Assembly: GCF_900142955.1 (NCBI RefSeq)
Contig: NZ_FRCP01000010.1
Location: 225,436-275,644, forward strand
Direction: 5' to 3'
Length of the DNA: 50,209 bases
Origin: Anaerosporobacter mobilis DSM 15930
GTDB lineage: Bacteria; Bacillota; Clostridia; Lachnospirales; Lachnospiraceae
The notes beneath the pieces were generated by a model that searched no databases, had not been told where the DNA came from, and saw nothing but the letters and a program-made list of their open reading frames with translations. This document shows, piece by piece, positions 1 to 8,525 of the stretch. A program made the position numbers and the translations under genes. The stretch's first letter is position 1, and each line of letters starts with the position of its first letter.

Positions 1-130
1 GAGTCATAAGTTAACGAGGGAAATTACGAAGTAATTTCTCGAGTCTATCTATATTGATAAGTTAGCGATAGAACGAAGTTCTAGAGCTAGGTCTTACACG
101 AAGTGGAAGACCGTAACTCCGCAAGGAGCC
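1..130 (+). repeat. Modular mini-hairpin repeat, copy A (may continue left of the window)
   Basis: A chain of short inverted repeats, each closed by a tiny loop: GAAATTAC/GTAATTTC around GAA (20-38), AGAAC/GTTCT around GAA (70-82), GGTCTT-CAC/GTG-AAGACC around GAA (90-112) and CTCC/GGAG around GCAA (117-128). Positions 1-48 are the reverse complement of 22308-22355 except for two changes, both inside the first loop. The block sits directly upstream of the sensor kinase gene. No ORF or transposase is visible in it. It may be a leader RNA element or a non-autonomous repeat. Confidence 0.75.
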
Positions 131-202
131 ATAATTAACAAGTATATATTTACTGATAAGTTAACAAGTCTATTATTTTAGTATAATAAAGAGGGTGACA
201 AG

Positions 203-1918
203 ATGAAGTTGCGTGGGAGAATCGCAATTGCATTCATTACGATTATAGCACTTCCTATCATTATGATTGCTACAGTGGGGAGCTTGATTATTAATAATCA
301 AATCATATCCATTCAGCAAACATATGATGTGGAGTCTAATACAATTCAAGTTATAACCAATCCGATGCAGTTATTAAATCGTGTGACTAGAGGGGTATAT
401 AATGAAATTAAGTTATGTGCATTGAAGGAACCAGAAAAGTTAGAGGATATGGATTATATCCGGAAATTAAACGCTGAATTGGTAGGGAAGTATTCCTTTA
501 TTGTGCTTCGAAAAGGAGACAAGATTGAATATGCAGGTGATAGAGAAAAATTAAATCTAATTAGCGAGGATTTACCAGAATTCGCAGATTATACGATTAG
601 CACGGATGGAGGTATCTATCTAGGTGGTGAGTATCCTTGCTTGATTAAACAACAAGATTTCTATTACCAAGATGGAACCGAAGGCTCCGTGTTTGTAGTA
701 ACAAATGTTAATAAATTAATTCCACAGTTAGAGTCTTCCATTGTTCAGTTCATAGTTTCATTTATACTTATAATTTTCTTTACAGCAATTATCCTTACAA
801 TCTGGATTTATCGGAGTGTATTGCGTCCTTTACGTACATTACAGGTTGCTACGAACAAGATTAAGTGTGGTAATCTGAATTTTTCTGTACGGGCTGAAAA
901 GAATGATGAGGTTGGAGCGCTATGTGAAGATTTTGAAGATATGAGACGTAAAATTAAGGAATTAATTGAAGTCCGTATGCAGTATGAAAGGGATACGAAA
1001 GAATTGATTAGTAACATTTCTCATGATTTAAAGACTCCATTAACAGCTATTAAAGGCTATACAGAAGGCATTATGGATGGAGTTGCAGATACACCAGAGA
1101 AGAAAGAGAAATATCTAAAAACAATCTATACGAAGGCAGTAGATATGACATCGCTGGTAGATGAGTTATCGTTCTATACGAAGATAGACAGCAATACAAT
1201 ACCATATAATTTTGCTAAAATCTATGTGGATCAGTATTTCACTGATTGTATTGAAGAATTAGGATTAGATCTTGAGGTTAAGAATATTGATGTAGCATAT
1301 TTTAATTATGCAGACGATAATGTAAGAGTAATTGCAGACCCTGAGCAATTAAAGCGAGTGGTAAATAATATTATTGGAAATTCTGTTAAATATATTGATA
1401 AGAAGAAAGGCATTATTAATGTTCGTATCAATGACCTAGGAGATTATGTTCGCATTGAGGTAGAAGATAACGGGAAAGGCATTGCGGAAAAAGATTTACC
1501 GAATATCTTTGATCGATTCTATCGTACAGATGAATCAAGGAATTCTTCAAAAGGTGGTACAGGACTTGGACTTGCTATTGCCAAGAAGATTATTGAAGAT
1601 CATGGTGGAAGTATCTGGGCAAGTAGTAAAGAACTTGTTGGAACAACAATTTGTTTTACATTGAAAAAAGTTCAAGAGAATAAGGAAGAACTTAAAGATT
1701 TACCAGAAGTGGGTGACAACTCGAACTCAAAAAGCAGCAGGGTAGGAGAAGGTAAATATAGATTTTTCTTCTTGCCGGCAAAGGATAAGTCTAGTACAGA
1801 TAAGAACTTATCAAGCAAATCCGAAGATAATAAGTCAATTCAAGAAGGACATTCTTCACAGAAAGAGAAATCAAAGAAGTCGGATAATAAGAACGATATT
1901 GGAGGTATTAAGGAATGA
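203..1918 (+). CDS. Membrane sensor histidine kinase (HAMP-HisKA-HATPase) with a Ser/Lys-rich C-terminal tail
   Basis: Sensor of a two-component pair that autophosphorylates on histidine and passes phosphate to the regulator encoded next. Membrane segments at about residues 7-30 and 183-205 flank a roughly 150-residue external sensing region with no domain I recognise. A HAMP linker follows (about 206-255), then the H-box ISHDLKTPLTAIKGY with the phospho-acceptor at His274, the N-box at about 386-397, the DNGKGI box starting at Asp422, an F-box FDRFYR and the GTGLGL box near 451-458. After the ATPase core there is an unusual tail of about 80 residues rich in Ser, Lys, Asp and Asn. The ATG follows GAGGGTGAC. 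The stop overlaps the regulator start by 4 nt (ATGA), so the two are translationally coupled, with kinase before regulator. Signal sensed is unknown. Confidence 0.93.
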   Translation: MKLRGRIAIAFITIIALPIIMIATVGSLIINNQIISIQQTYDVESNTIQVITNPMQLLNRVTRGVYNEIKLCALKEPEKLEDMDYIRKLNAELVGKYSFIVLRKGDKIEYAGDREKLNLISEDLPEFADYTISTDGGIYLGGEYPCLIKQQDFYYQDGTEGSVFVVTNVNKLIPQLESSIVQFIVSFILIIFFTAIILTIWIYRSVLRPLRTLQVATNKIKCGNLNFSVRAEKNDEVGALCEDFEDMRRKIKELIEVRMQYERDTKELISNISHDLKTPLTAIKGYTEGIMDGVADTPEKKEKYLKTIYTKAVDMTSLVDELSFYTKIDSNTIPYNFAKIYVDQYFTDCIEELGLDLEVKNIDVAYFNYADDNVRVIADPEQLKRVVNNIIGNSVKYIDKKKGIINVRINDLGDYVRIEVEDNGKGIAEKDLPNIFDRFYRTDESRNSSKGGTGLGLAIAKKIIEDHGGSIWASSKELVGTTICFTLKKVQENKEELKDLPEVGDNSNSKSSRVGEGKYRFFFLPAKDKSSTDKNLSSKSEDNKSIQEGHSSQKEKSKKSDNKNDIGGIKE

Positions 1919-2604
1919 GTAAAATATTAATAGTTGAAGATGAACTTGCAATTGCAGAATTAGAGAAGGATTATCTTGAATTAAGTGGATTTTCAGTAGA
2001 TATTGAATCCTCTGGAGACGAAGGTGCTAAGAGAGCTATTGCGGAGGATTATGATTTAATTATATTAGATCTAATGCTTCCGAATATGGACGGATTCGAA
2101 ATCTGTAAGAAAATAAGAGAAGAAAAGAATATTCCTGTAATTATGGTTTCTGCAAAGAAAGATGATATTGATAAGATTCGTGGGCTTGGACTTGGAGCGG
2201 ATGATTATATGACAAAACCTTTTAGTCCAAGTGAATTAGTAGCAAGAGTGAAAGCACACCTAGCAAGATATGAAAGATTAATTGGAACTGGTACAAAGGA
2301 AAATGAAATGATTCAGATTCGTGGTATTAAGATCGATAAAACTGCTAGACGTGTATATATTAATGGGGAAGAAAAAATCTTTACAACGAAAGAGTTTGAT
2401 TTGTTAACATTTCTTGCGCAAAACCCTAATCATGTATATACGAAAGAAGAGTTATTCCAAGAAATCTGGGATATGGAATCTATTGGAGATATCGCAACCG
2501 TAACTGTTCATATCAAGAAGATACGTGAGAAGATAGAATTAAATACTTCAAAACCTCAATATATCGAAACAATCTGGGGCGTTGGATATCGATTTAAAGT
2601 ATAA
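1915..2604 (+). CDS. OmpR/PhoB-family response regulator
   Basis: DNA-binding partner of the upstream kinase. The receiver domain (about residues 1-118) shows the acidic pair Glu8-Asp9, the phospho-acceptor Asp52 in ILDLMLPNMDG and the conserved Lys in MTKPF near 102. A winged-helix output domain (about 130-229) contains the typical FTTKEFDLL and VTVHIKKIREKIE segments and ends in GVGYRFKV. Its length of 229 aa is normal. It overlaps the kinase by 4 nt. A large hairpin, not a simple terminator, follows. Target genes cannot be read from this window. Confidence 0.95.
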   Translation: MSKILIVEDELAIAELEKDYLELSGFSVDIESSGDEGAKRAIAEDYDLIILDLMLPNMDGFEICKKIREEKNIPVIMVSAKKDDIDKIRGLGLGADDYMTKPFSPSELVARVKAHLARYERLIGTGTKENEMIQIRGIKIDKTARRVYINGEEKIFTTKEFDLLTFLAQNPNHVYTKEELFQEIWDMESIGDIATVTVHIKKIREKIELNTSKPQYIETIWGVGYRFKV

Positions 2605-2609
2605 GGGAT

Positions 2610-2780
2610 AGGAAATTGCGAAACTCTTCTCCATGGCGACAACATATCTGTGTTTTAAAGCTGTCTACTACAGTTTGGATAAAATTGTATGCCTTACACA
2701 TACAATTCACCAAACAGTAACGACAGACATAAAACACATTGATATGTTTATCGCCATTACAAAGCGTTTCGCAATTTCCT
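2610..2780. repeat. 171-nt near-perfect hairpin (MITE-like or structured RNA)
   Basis: Almost the whole gap between the response regulator and the pseudouridine synthase folds back on itself. Paired arms: 2610-2624 with 2766-2780 (15 bp, perfect), 2633-2639 with 2751-2757, 2641-2648 with 2741-2748, 2649-2657 with 2730-2738, 2661-2665 with 2722-2726, 2673-2678 with 2710-2715, and 2683-2691 with 2699-2707 around a 7-nt tip. There is no coding capacity. It could be a miniature inverted-repeat element or a transcribed structure. I found no second copy in this window. Confidence 0.85.
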
Positions 2781-2808
2781 AAGTTTAAGGGATTAAGTAA
2801 GGAGAGTT

Positions 2809-3555
2809 ATGAAGATACCTATTATATATGAAGATTCCCATGTAATAGTATGTGAGAAACCTGTCGGTATGTTAGTACAGAGTGATCGCTCTATGGACGT
2901 TGACATGGTGAATGAGCTTAAGAATTATCTGTATGAGAAGCAAACAGAGAAAAAGGAACCTTATTTAGGATTGATTCATCGTCTGGATAGACCAGTAGGT
3001 GGAGTTTTGGTCTTTGCTAAAACACCTGTTGCAGCAAAATCTCTAAGTAGTCAAGTCGGTGGAGAAGAAGGTGGCAAGAATCCACTTCAAAAGATGGAGA
3101 AGAAGTATTATGCTGTTGTAGATAAGGACTTATCCGATAAGTTAGGTAATGAAGCAGAAGAGTTAGTGGACTATCTAGTAAAAGATGCAAGAACAAATAC
3201 ATCAAAGATTACGAATGCGAAGGATAAGAATGGAAAGAAGGCAGTGCTATTTTATCAAGTTCTAGCAGTTTCTAAGGATGAGAAGGGGTATCCGGTGACT
3301 TTAATAGAGGTTACACTTAAGACAGGCAGACATCATCAGATACGTGCACAGATGGCTGGAAATCGAATGCCATTATGGGGAGATACAAAATACAACGACG
3401 CATTCATAGAACGGCAGAAACAAAACCCAGATATGAGATGGGCCAATGTAGGATTGTATTCGCATACGTTAGTATTTACCCATCCGATATCAAAGAAAAG
3501 AATGCAGTTCGATGCAAGCCCAAAGGATGGAGTTTTTAAGCAATTTGATCTATAA
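2809..3555 (+). CDS. RluA-family pseudouridine synthase
   Basis: Converts specific uridines in rRNA or tRNA to pseudouridine. The catalytic motif HRLDRPVGG carries the nucleophile Asp60, and GRHHQIRAQM is the usual second RluA-family block. At 248 aa it is a catalytic domain only, with no N-terminal S4 RNA-binding domain, like the short RluA-type proteins common in Firmicutes. The ATG follows AAGGAGAGTT. A factor-independent terminator lies just downstream, so it ends its transcript. The modified nucleotide cannot be told from sequence. Confidence 0.92.
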   Translation: MKIPIIYEDSHVIVCEKPVGMLVQSDRSMDVDMVNELKNYLYEKQTEKKEPYLGLIHRLDRPVGGVLVFAKTPVAAKSLSSQVGGEEGGKNPLQKMEKKYYAVVDKDLSDKLGNEAEELVDYLVKDARTNTSKITNAKDKNGKKAVLFYQVLAVSKDEKGYPVTLIEVTLKTGRHHQIRAQMAGNRMPLWGDTKYNDAFIERQKQNPDMRWANVGLYSHTLVFTHPISKKRMQFDASPKDGVFKQFDL

Positions 3556-3565
3556 CGTGAAGTTA

Positions 3566-3592
3566 AGCAGACTTTGGGTCTGCTTTTTCTTT
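3566..3592 (+). terminator. Rho-independent terminator after the pseudouridine synthase gene
   Basis: Stem AGCAGAC/GTCTGCT (3566-3572, 3578-3584), loop TTTGG, then a T-rich run to 3592. Confidence 0.88.
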
Positions 3593-3675
3593 GTAAGAAA
3601 GCAAGAAAATTAGCGCTTTTGTCACATAATTTATACGAAATTGCAGACACTATATAAGGAAGTGTAGTAAAAGGT

Positions 3676-4740
3676 ATGACGATAAGTGGCAGAGGTGTAA
3701 TTGTGGAAAAAGATACGAATCGCACTAAGATAAAGACGGTATTATTAATAATAGGGACAACCATAGTGGTGTATCTTTTTTTTCGTTATGCCTTGTTTAT
3801 GTTTGTTCCTTTTATATTGGCTTATTTTTGTACTAAGTTGTTACGTCCCGTTGTCGACTGGTTATATAACAAAATTAAGATGTTAAAGATGATTAGTACT
3901 ACAATATTATTAATTATCTTGGTGAGCATAATAGGTACCGCGTTATTTTTCTTAACGAAGAAATTATTTGAGCAGATTAGTAGTCTAGTAACGAATATGC
4001 CGATTTATCAAGAGGTGATTATTAGTGGATTACAAAAGGTATGTGGTAGTTGTGACAGGCTGTTTAGCCTAGAAAAAGGACAGGTATTCGATTTTCTATA
4101 CAGCAATGGTGCTAAGTTTGTAGTGGGAGTCCAGGAGAAGATGGTACCTATGATCACGCAACGGTCTTTAGGTATTGCAGCCTTAATGATAAATATTATT
4201 GGTAAAATTATTATCGTATTTATCGGAGTACTAATGATGATGAAGGACTATGATGAATATAAGGGTTTTTATGAAACGTCACGTTTTTATGAAGATATTC
4301 ATAAAGTAACTGGTAAACTATCAGAGACGGGTATTGCGTATTTAAAAACACAAGCTATTATAATGATGATAAGTGCGGCAATTATGACATGTGGCTTACT
4401 TCTTATAAAGAATAGGTATGCACTGTTAATTGGTATTCTCATCTCACTTTTGGATGCATTACCAGCAGTCGGTTGTGGACTCGTATTAATACCCTGGGCT
4501 ATAATAGAGCTGTTGTCAAAGGATATTTTACATGCTACGGTGATTATCACAATATATTTTATTTGTGAATTAATGAGACAGTTCTTAGAACCAAAATTGC
4601 TAGGGGATAGGATTGGGATCAAACCAGTTTATCTGCTTATGGCCATGGTAATCGGAGTTGAGTTGTTCGGTATCCTTGGTTTTTTGTTAGGTCCGCTAGG
4701 TCTAGTGATCATATCAGCTGTCGTAAAGGCGTATAGCTAA
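3676..4740 (+). CDS. AI-2E-family membrane protein, YtvI-like sporulation permease
   Basis: Polytopic membrane protein of 354 aa with about seven or eight hydrophobic segments: two near residues 20-80, a central amphipathic stretch, then several from 165 to the end. The C-terminal part (LLDALPAVGCGLVLIPWAI, EPKLLGDRIGI, LGFLLGPLGLVI) is the conserved core of the AI-2E/PerM family. Length and the short N-terminus best fit the YtvI group, whose B. subtilis member is linked to sporulation. The transported substrate is not established for this group. The ATG at 3676 is preceded by GGAAGTG. A GTG near residue 10 is a weaker alternative. It stands alone, upstream of the str genes. Confidence 0.8.
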   Translation: MTISGRGVIVEKDTNRTKIKTVLLIIGTTIVVYLFFRYALFMFVPFILAYFCTKLLRPVVDWLYNKIKMLKMISTTILLIILVSIIGTALFFLTKKLFEQISSLVTNMPIYQEVIISGLQKVCGSCDRLFSLEKGQVFDFLYSNGAKFVVGVQEKMVPMITQRSLGIAALMINIIGKIIIVFIGVLMMMKDYDEYKGFYETSRFYEDIHKVTGKLSETGIAYLKTQAIIMMISAAIMTCGLLLIKNRYALLIGILISLLDALPAVGCGLVLIPWAIIELLSKDILHATVIITIYFICELMRQFLEPKLLGDRIGIKPVYLLMAMVIGVELFGILGFLLGPLGLVIISAVVKAYS

Positions 4741-4784
4741 GTCTTTATTAAAGTGCAAAATACTATAATTTTATTTATGAGCCC

Positions 4785-4813
4785 TTGACAAGTCGAAAAC
4801 TTTGAATTATACT
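4785..4813 (+). promoter_or_regulatory. Sigma-A promoter of the rpsL (str) genes
   Basis: TTGACA (4785-4790), 17-bp spacer, TATACT (4808-4813). Transcription would start about 93 nt before the rpsL ATG. Confidence 0.88.
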
Positions 4814-4912
4814 CATCTAGTGTGCATTTTGCTAGAATAGTAACTTGTATCGCTAAAGCTGATAAAAACAGCAACCACAGAAAAAACATCATTACCGCAG
4901 GAGGTGAAAAGA

Positions 4913-5332
4913 ATGCCAACTTTTAATCAATTGGTAAGAAAAGGAAGACAAACAATAGAGAAGAAATCAACTTCTCCAGCACTTCAAAAAGGTTTCAACT
5001 CATTAAACAAAAAAACTACTAACACATCATCACCACAAAAAAGAGGTGTGTGTACAGCAGTTAGAACAGCAACTCCTAAAAAGCCTAACTCAGCGCTTAG
5101 AAAGATTGCCAGAGTTCGTTTATCTAACGGAATTGAAGTAACTAGTTATATTCCAGGTGAAGGTCACAACTTACAAGAGCATAGTGTTGTTCTTATCAGA
5201 GGTGGTAGAGTAAAAGATTTACCAGGTACTAGATACCATATCGTTAGAGGTACACTTGATACAGCAGGTGTAGCTAAGAGACGCCAAGCTCGTTCAAAAT
5301 ATGGAGCTAAGAGACCAAAAGACGCTAAATAA
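4913..5332 (+). CDS. rpsL: 30S ribosomal protein S12
   Basis: Decoding-centre protein of the small ribosomal subunit, 139 aa. The core is canonical: QKRGVCTAVRTATPKKPNSALRK, GEGHNLQEHSVVLIRGGRVKDLPG and QARSKYGAKRP. The residues matching E. coli Lys42 and Lys87, where streptomycin-resistance changes occur, are lysine here (Lys56 and the Lys of RVKDLP), so the allele looks wild type. An N-terminal insertion rich in Ser/Thr/Lys (about residues 18-40) is typical of clostridial S12. The ATG at 4913 is chosen over an in-frame GTG at 4904 because that GTG lies inside the ribosome binding site GGAGGTG. First gene of an rpsL-rpsG-fusA-tuf cluster. Confidence 0.98.
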   Translation: MPTFNQLVRKGRQTIEKKSTSPALQKGFNSLNKKTTNTSSPQKRGVCTAVRTATPKKPNSALRKIARVRLSNGIEVTSYIPGEGHNLQEHSVVLIRGGRVKDLPGTRYHIVRGTLDTAGVAKRRQARSKYGAKRPKDAK

Positions 5333-5552
5333 GAATCATAAGTAACCACATTATCGCAATTTTCTGATTCAAAAGGTGCCGGATTAATGAGTTTATTCCT
5401 GTAGGTTGCAGGTGACAATATATTAAACTGGTTACGAACACAGAAAAACAATTGCAGATGTTATTTGTAATTGACACAATATGTGAGTACCGATGAATTA
5501 ACAAGTGTAATTATCGGGATTCCGATAAACACGTATTAAGGAGGGAAGCACC
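5333..5552 (+). other. Long rpsL-rpsG spacer
   Basis: 220 nt without a gene inside a normally tight operon. The only clear structure is a short inverted repeat TTATCGG/CCGATAA just before the rpsG ribosome binding site (about 5511-5527). E. coli S7 represses translation through a site in the equivalent spacer; this region could play that part, but I cannot show the fold. Confidence 0.4.
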
Positions 5553-6023
5553 GTGCCACGTAAAGGACATGTTCAAAAAAGAGATGTATTAGCAGATCCA
5601 TTATACAATAACAAGGTTGTAACAAAGCTTATCAATAACATTATGTTAGATGGTAAGAGAGGTGTTGCACAAAAGATCGTATACGGAGCCTTTAATAAAG
5701 TAGCAGAAAAAACTGGAAAAGATGCTGTTGAAGTATTCGAAGAAGCTATGAACAACATTATGCCAGTGCTTGAAGTTAAAGCTAGACGTATCGGTGGAGC
5801 AACTTACCAAGTACCAATCGAAGTTAGACCAGATAGAAGACAAGCGTTAGCTCTTCGTTGGATTACATTGTATTCTCGTAAAAGAGGAGAAAAAACAATG
5901 GAAGAAAGATTAGCAAACGAAATTCTTGATGCAGCTAACAATACTGGTGCATCTGTTAAGAAAAAAGAAGATATGCACAAAATGGCAGAAGCAAACAAAG
6001 CGTTTGCTCATTACAGATGGTAA
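5553..6023 (+). CDS. rpsG: 30S ribosomal protein S7
   Basis: Primary 16S rRNA-binding protein that nucleates the 30S head, 156 aa (normal length). Canonical blocks are visible: MPRKGHVQKRDVLADPLY, NKVVTKLINNIMLDGKRGVAQKIVY, GGATYQVPIEVRPDRRQALALRW and the C-terminal KKKEDMHKMAEANKAFAHYRW. It starts with GTG after a strong AAGGAGGGAAG site. It lies between rpsL and fusA with spacers of about 220 and 211 nt, unusually long for this operon. In E. coli S7 is the translational repressor of the str operon. Confidence 0.98.
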   Translation: MPRKGHVQKRDVLADPLYNNKVVTKLINNIMLDGKRGVAQKIVYGAFNKVAEKTGKDAVEVFEEAMNNIMPVLEVKARRIGGATYQVPIEVRPDRRQALALRWITLYSRKRGEKTMEERLANEILDAANNTGASVKKKEDMHKMAEANKAFAHYRW

Positions 6024-6081
6024 GATTCGCTGCTTAATTGCAGGGATTCTTTATCAGCTGGATAAGCCAATAACATGTTTG

Positions 6082-6119
6082 ATAACCTCTTATGTAACTT
6101 TGGTTATGTAAGAGGTTAT
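6082..6119 (+). other. 17-bp stem-loop between rpsG and fusA
   Basis: Arms 6082-6098 and 6103-6119 pair over 17 positions with two adjacent G-U wobbles in the middle and loop TTTG. No T-tract follows, so it is not a classical terminator. The wobbles make the stem better in RNA than in DNA, pointing to a role in the transcript such as processing, stability or attenuation. Confidence 0.7.
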
Positions 6120-6234
6120 AATAAAACTAGGTTACAGTTGACCAAGCGAAGCAGATACCCGTATCTTCTTTGCTATCTTGCATATTTGCTAAAAATGTAA
6201 GAGAGAACACTGATTATTTTAAGGAGGAAAACCC

Positions 6235-8352
6235 TTGGCTGGAAGAGAATATCCGTTAGAGAGAACCAGAAATATTGGTATTATGGCTCATATCGATGCA
6301 GGTAAAACTACATTAACTGAGCGTATCCTATATTATACTGGTGTAAATTATAAAATCGGTGATACTCATGAAGGTACTGCTACTATGGACTGGATGGAGC
6401 AGGAACAAGAAAGAGGTATTACTATTACTTCAGCGGCAACAACTTGTCACTGGACTTTACACGATAAAACTGATGTAAAACCAGGTGCTGAAGAACACCG
6501 CATCAATATCATTGATACACCAGGACACGTTGACTTTACTGTAGAAGTAGAGAGATCATTACGTGTACTTGATGGTGCTGTTGGTGTATTCTGTGCTAAA
6601 GGTGGTGTAGAACCACAATCTGAAAACGTATGGCGTCAAGCAGACACATACAACGTACCTAGAATGGCATTCATCAATAAGATGGATATCTTAGGTGCTA
6701 ATTTCTTTGGTGCAGTAGACCAAATCAAAAATAGACTTGGAAAAAACACAATTATTCTTCAAATACCTGTTGGTAAAGAAGATGACTTCAAAGGTATCGT
6801 TGACTTATTTGAAATGCAAGCTTACATCTATAATGATGATAAGGGTGAAGACATTGAAGTAACTGAAATCCCAGAAGATTTAAAAGATGATGCTGAATTA
6901 TACAGAAGTGAATTAGTTGAGAAAATCTGTGAGTTAGATGATGACTTAATGATGGCTTACCTTGAAGGGGAAGAACCAACTAATGAACAATTGAAAGCAG
7001 CTCTTAGAAAAGCTACTTGCGATTGTAAAGCAATTCCTGTATGCTGTGGTTCTGCTTACAGAAACAAAGGTGTTCAGAGATTACTTAATGCTATTATTGA
7101 GTATATGCCAGCTCCAACTGATATTGAGTCAATCAAAGGTGTTGATGAAGATGGTAATGAAGTAGTTAGACATTCATCTGATGAAGAACCTTTCTCAGCA
7201 TTAGCATTCAAGATCATGGCTGATCCATTCGTTGGTAAATTAGCATTCTTCAGAGTTTACTCTGGTTCTATGAACTCAGGTTCATATGTATTAAATGCTA
7301 CTAAGAATAAAAAAGAGCGTGTTGGTCGTATCTTACAGATGCATGCTAATAAGAGAGAAGAACTTGATAAAGTTTATGCTGGTGATATCGCAGCAGCTGT
7401 TGGTTTCAAATTCACAACAACTGGTGATACTATTTGTGATGAAAAATCTCCAGTTATTCTTGAGTCAATGGAATTCCCAGAACCAGTTATCGAATTAGCT
7501 ATTGAGCCTAAGACAAAAGCTGGTCAAGGTAAGATGGGTGAAGCTTTAGCAAAACTTGCTGAAGAAGATCCAACATTCCGTGCTCACACTGACCAAGAAA
7601 CTGGTCAAACAATTATCGCTGGTATGGGTGAACTTCACCTTGAAATCATCGTAGATAGACTTCTTCGTGAATTCAAAGTTGAAGCAAACGTAGGTGCTCC
7701 TCAAGTTGCTTACAAAGAAACATTCACTAAACCAGTTGAAGTTGATAGTAAATACGCAAAACAATCTGGTGGTCGTGGACAATACGGTCACTGTAAAGTT
7801 AAATTTGAGCCAATGGATCCTAACGGTGAAGAAACATTCAAATTCCAATCAACTGTTGTTGGTGGTGCTATTCCTAAAGAATACATTCCTGCAGTTGGTG
7901 CTGGTATTGAAGAAGCTTCTAAAGCTGGTATCATCGCTGGATTCCCTGTACTTGGTGTTTCAGCTACAGTATATGATGGTTCTTACCATGAAGTCGATTC
8001 AAGTGAAATGGCCTTCCACATTGCTGGTTCTATGGCATTCAAAGATGCTATGAACAAGGGTGGAGCAGTATTACTTGAGCCAATCATGAAAGTTGAAGTT
8101 ACTATGCCAGAAGAATACATGGGCGATGTAATTGGTGATATCAATTCACGTCGTGGACGTATTGAAGGTATGGAAGACATCGGTGGAGGTAAGATGGTTA
8201 AAGGTTATGTTCCACTTGCTGAGATGTTCGGTTACTCAACTGACCTTCGTTCTAAAACTCAAGGACGTGGTAACTACTCTATGTTCTTTGAAAAATATGA
8301 ACCAGTTCCAAAATCAGTTCAAGAAAAAGTTATTGCTGCTAAGAGTAAATAA
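6235..8352 (+). CDS. fusA: Elongation factor G
   Basis: Translocation GTPase, 705 aa. The G1 motif AHIDAGKT is at about residues 18-25, with RGITITSAATT (G2/switch I), DTPGHVDFT (G3) and NKMD (G4). Domains II-V follow to the C-terminal RSKTQGRGNYSMFFEKYEPVP. It uses a TTG start directly after AAGGAGGAAAACCC, and the next residues AGREYPLERTRNIGIMAHIDAGKT match family starts. Codon use is strongly biased (GGT, GAA, CTT), as expected for a highly expressed gene. Confidence 0.98.
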   Translation: MAGREYPLERTRNIGIMAHIDAGKTTLTERILYYTGVNYKIGDTHEGTATMDWMEQEQERGITITSAATTCHWTLHDKTDVKPGAEEHRINIIDTPGHVDFTVEVERSLRVLDGAVGVFCAKGGVEPQSENVWRQADTYNVPRMAFINKMDILGANFFGAVDQIKNRLGKNTIILQIPVGKEDDFKGIVDLFEMQAYIYNDDKGEDIEVTEIPEDLKDDAELYRSELVEKICELDDDLMMAYLEGEEPTNEQLKAALRKATCDCKAIPVCCGSAYRNKGVQRLLNAIIEYMPAPTDIESIKGVDEDGNEVVRHSSDEEPFSALAFKIMADPFVGKLAFFRVYSGSMNSGSYVLNATKNKKERVGRILQMHANKREELDKVYAGDIAAAVGFKFTTTGDTICDEKSPVILESMEFPEPVIELAIEPKTKAGQGKMGEALAKLAEEDPTFRAHTDQETGQTIIAGMGELHLEIIVDRLLREFKVEANVGAPQVAYKETFTKPVEVDSKYAKQSGGRGQYGHCKVKFEPMDPNGEETFKFQSTVVGGAIPKEYIPAVGAGIEEASKAGIIAGFPVLGVSATVYDGSYHEVDSSEMAFHIAGSMAFKDAMNKGGAVLLEPIMKVEVTMPEEYMGDVIGDINSRRGRIEGMEDIGGGKMVKGYVPLAEMFGYSTDLRSKTQGRGNYSMFFEKYEPVPKSVQEKVIAAKSK

Positions 8353-8377
8353 TTTATTTATTAACCAATAAATAATC

Positions 8378-8401
8378 CTCACTTGGCGCATGCCAAGTGA
8401 G
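8378..8401 (+). other. Perfect 10-bp stem-loop after fusA
   Basis: CTCACTTGGC (8378-8387) pairs with GCCAAGTGAG (8392-8401) around GCAT. There is no T-run after it. It may be a weak or processed 3' end for the fusA transcript; tuf has its own promoter further on. Confidence 0.7.
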
Positions 8402-8490
8402 AGTAAATATAAGTTGACTATAAGTGACAAAATCTCTCATATAAGAGGTGCTGGAAACCTTGTAAAAACTGTATTTATGCAAAATTTTTC

Positions 8491-8519
8491 TTGAAAATAT
8501 CCCTAATATGAAATATAAT
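8491..8519 (+). promoter_or_regulatory. Sigma-A promoter of tuf
   Basis: TTGAAA (8491-8496), 17-bp spacer, TATAAT (8514-8519). It gives tuf an mRNA of its own with a leader of about 130 nt. Confidence 0.88.
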
Positions 8520-8525
8520 TAGTGA

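Noticed and set aside
3336..3764. 142-codon minus-strand ORF
   Set aside because: Antisense to the pseudouridine synthase end and across its terminator, with no ribosome binding site.
7546..8371. Several ORFs of 79-119 codons inside fusA in other frames
   Set aside because: By-products of strong codon bias in fusA; repetitive, low-complexity translations.
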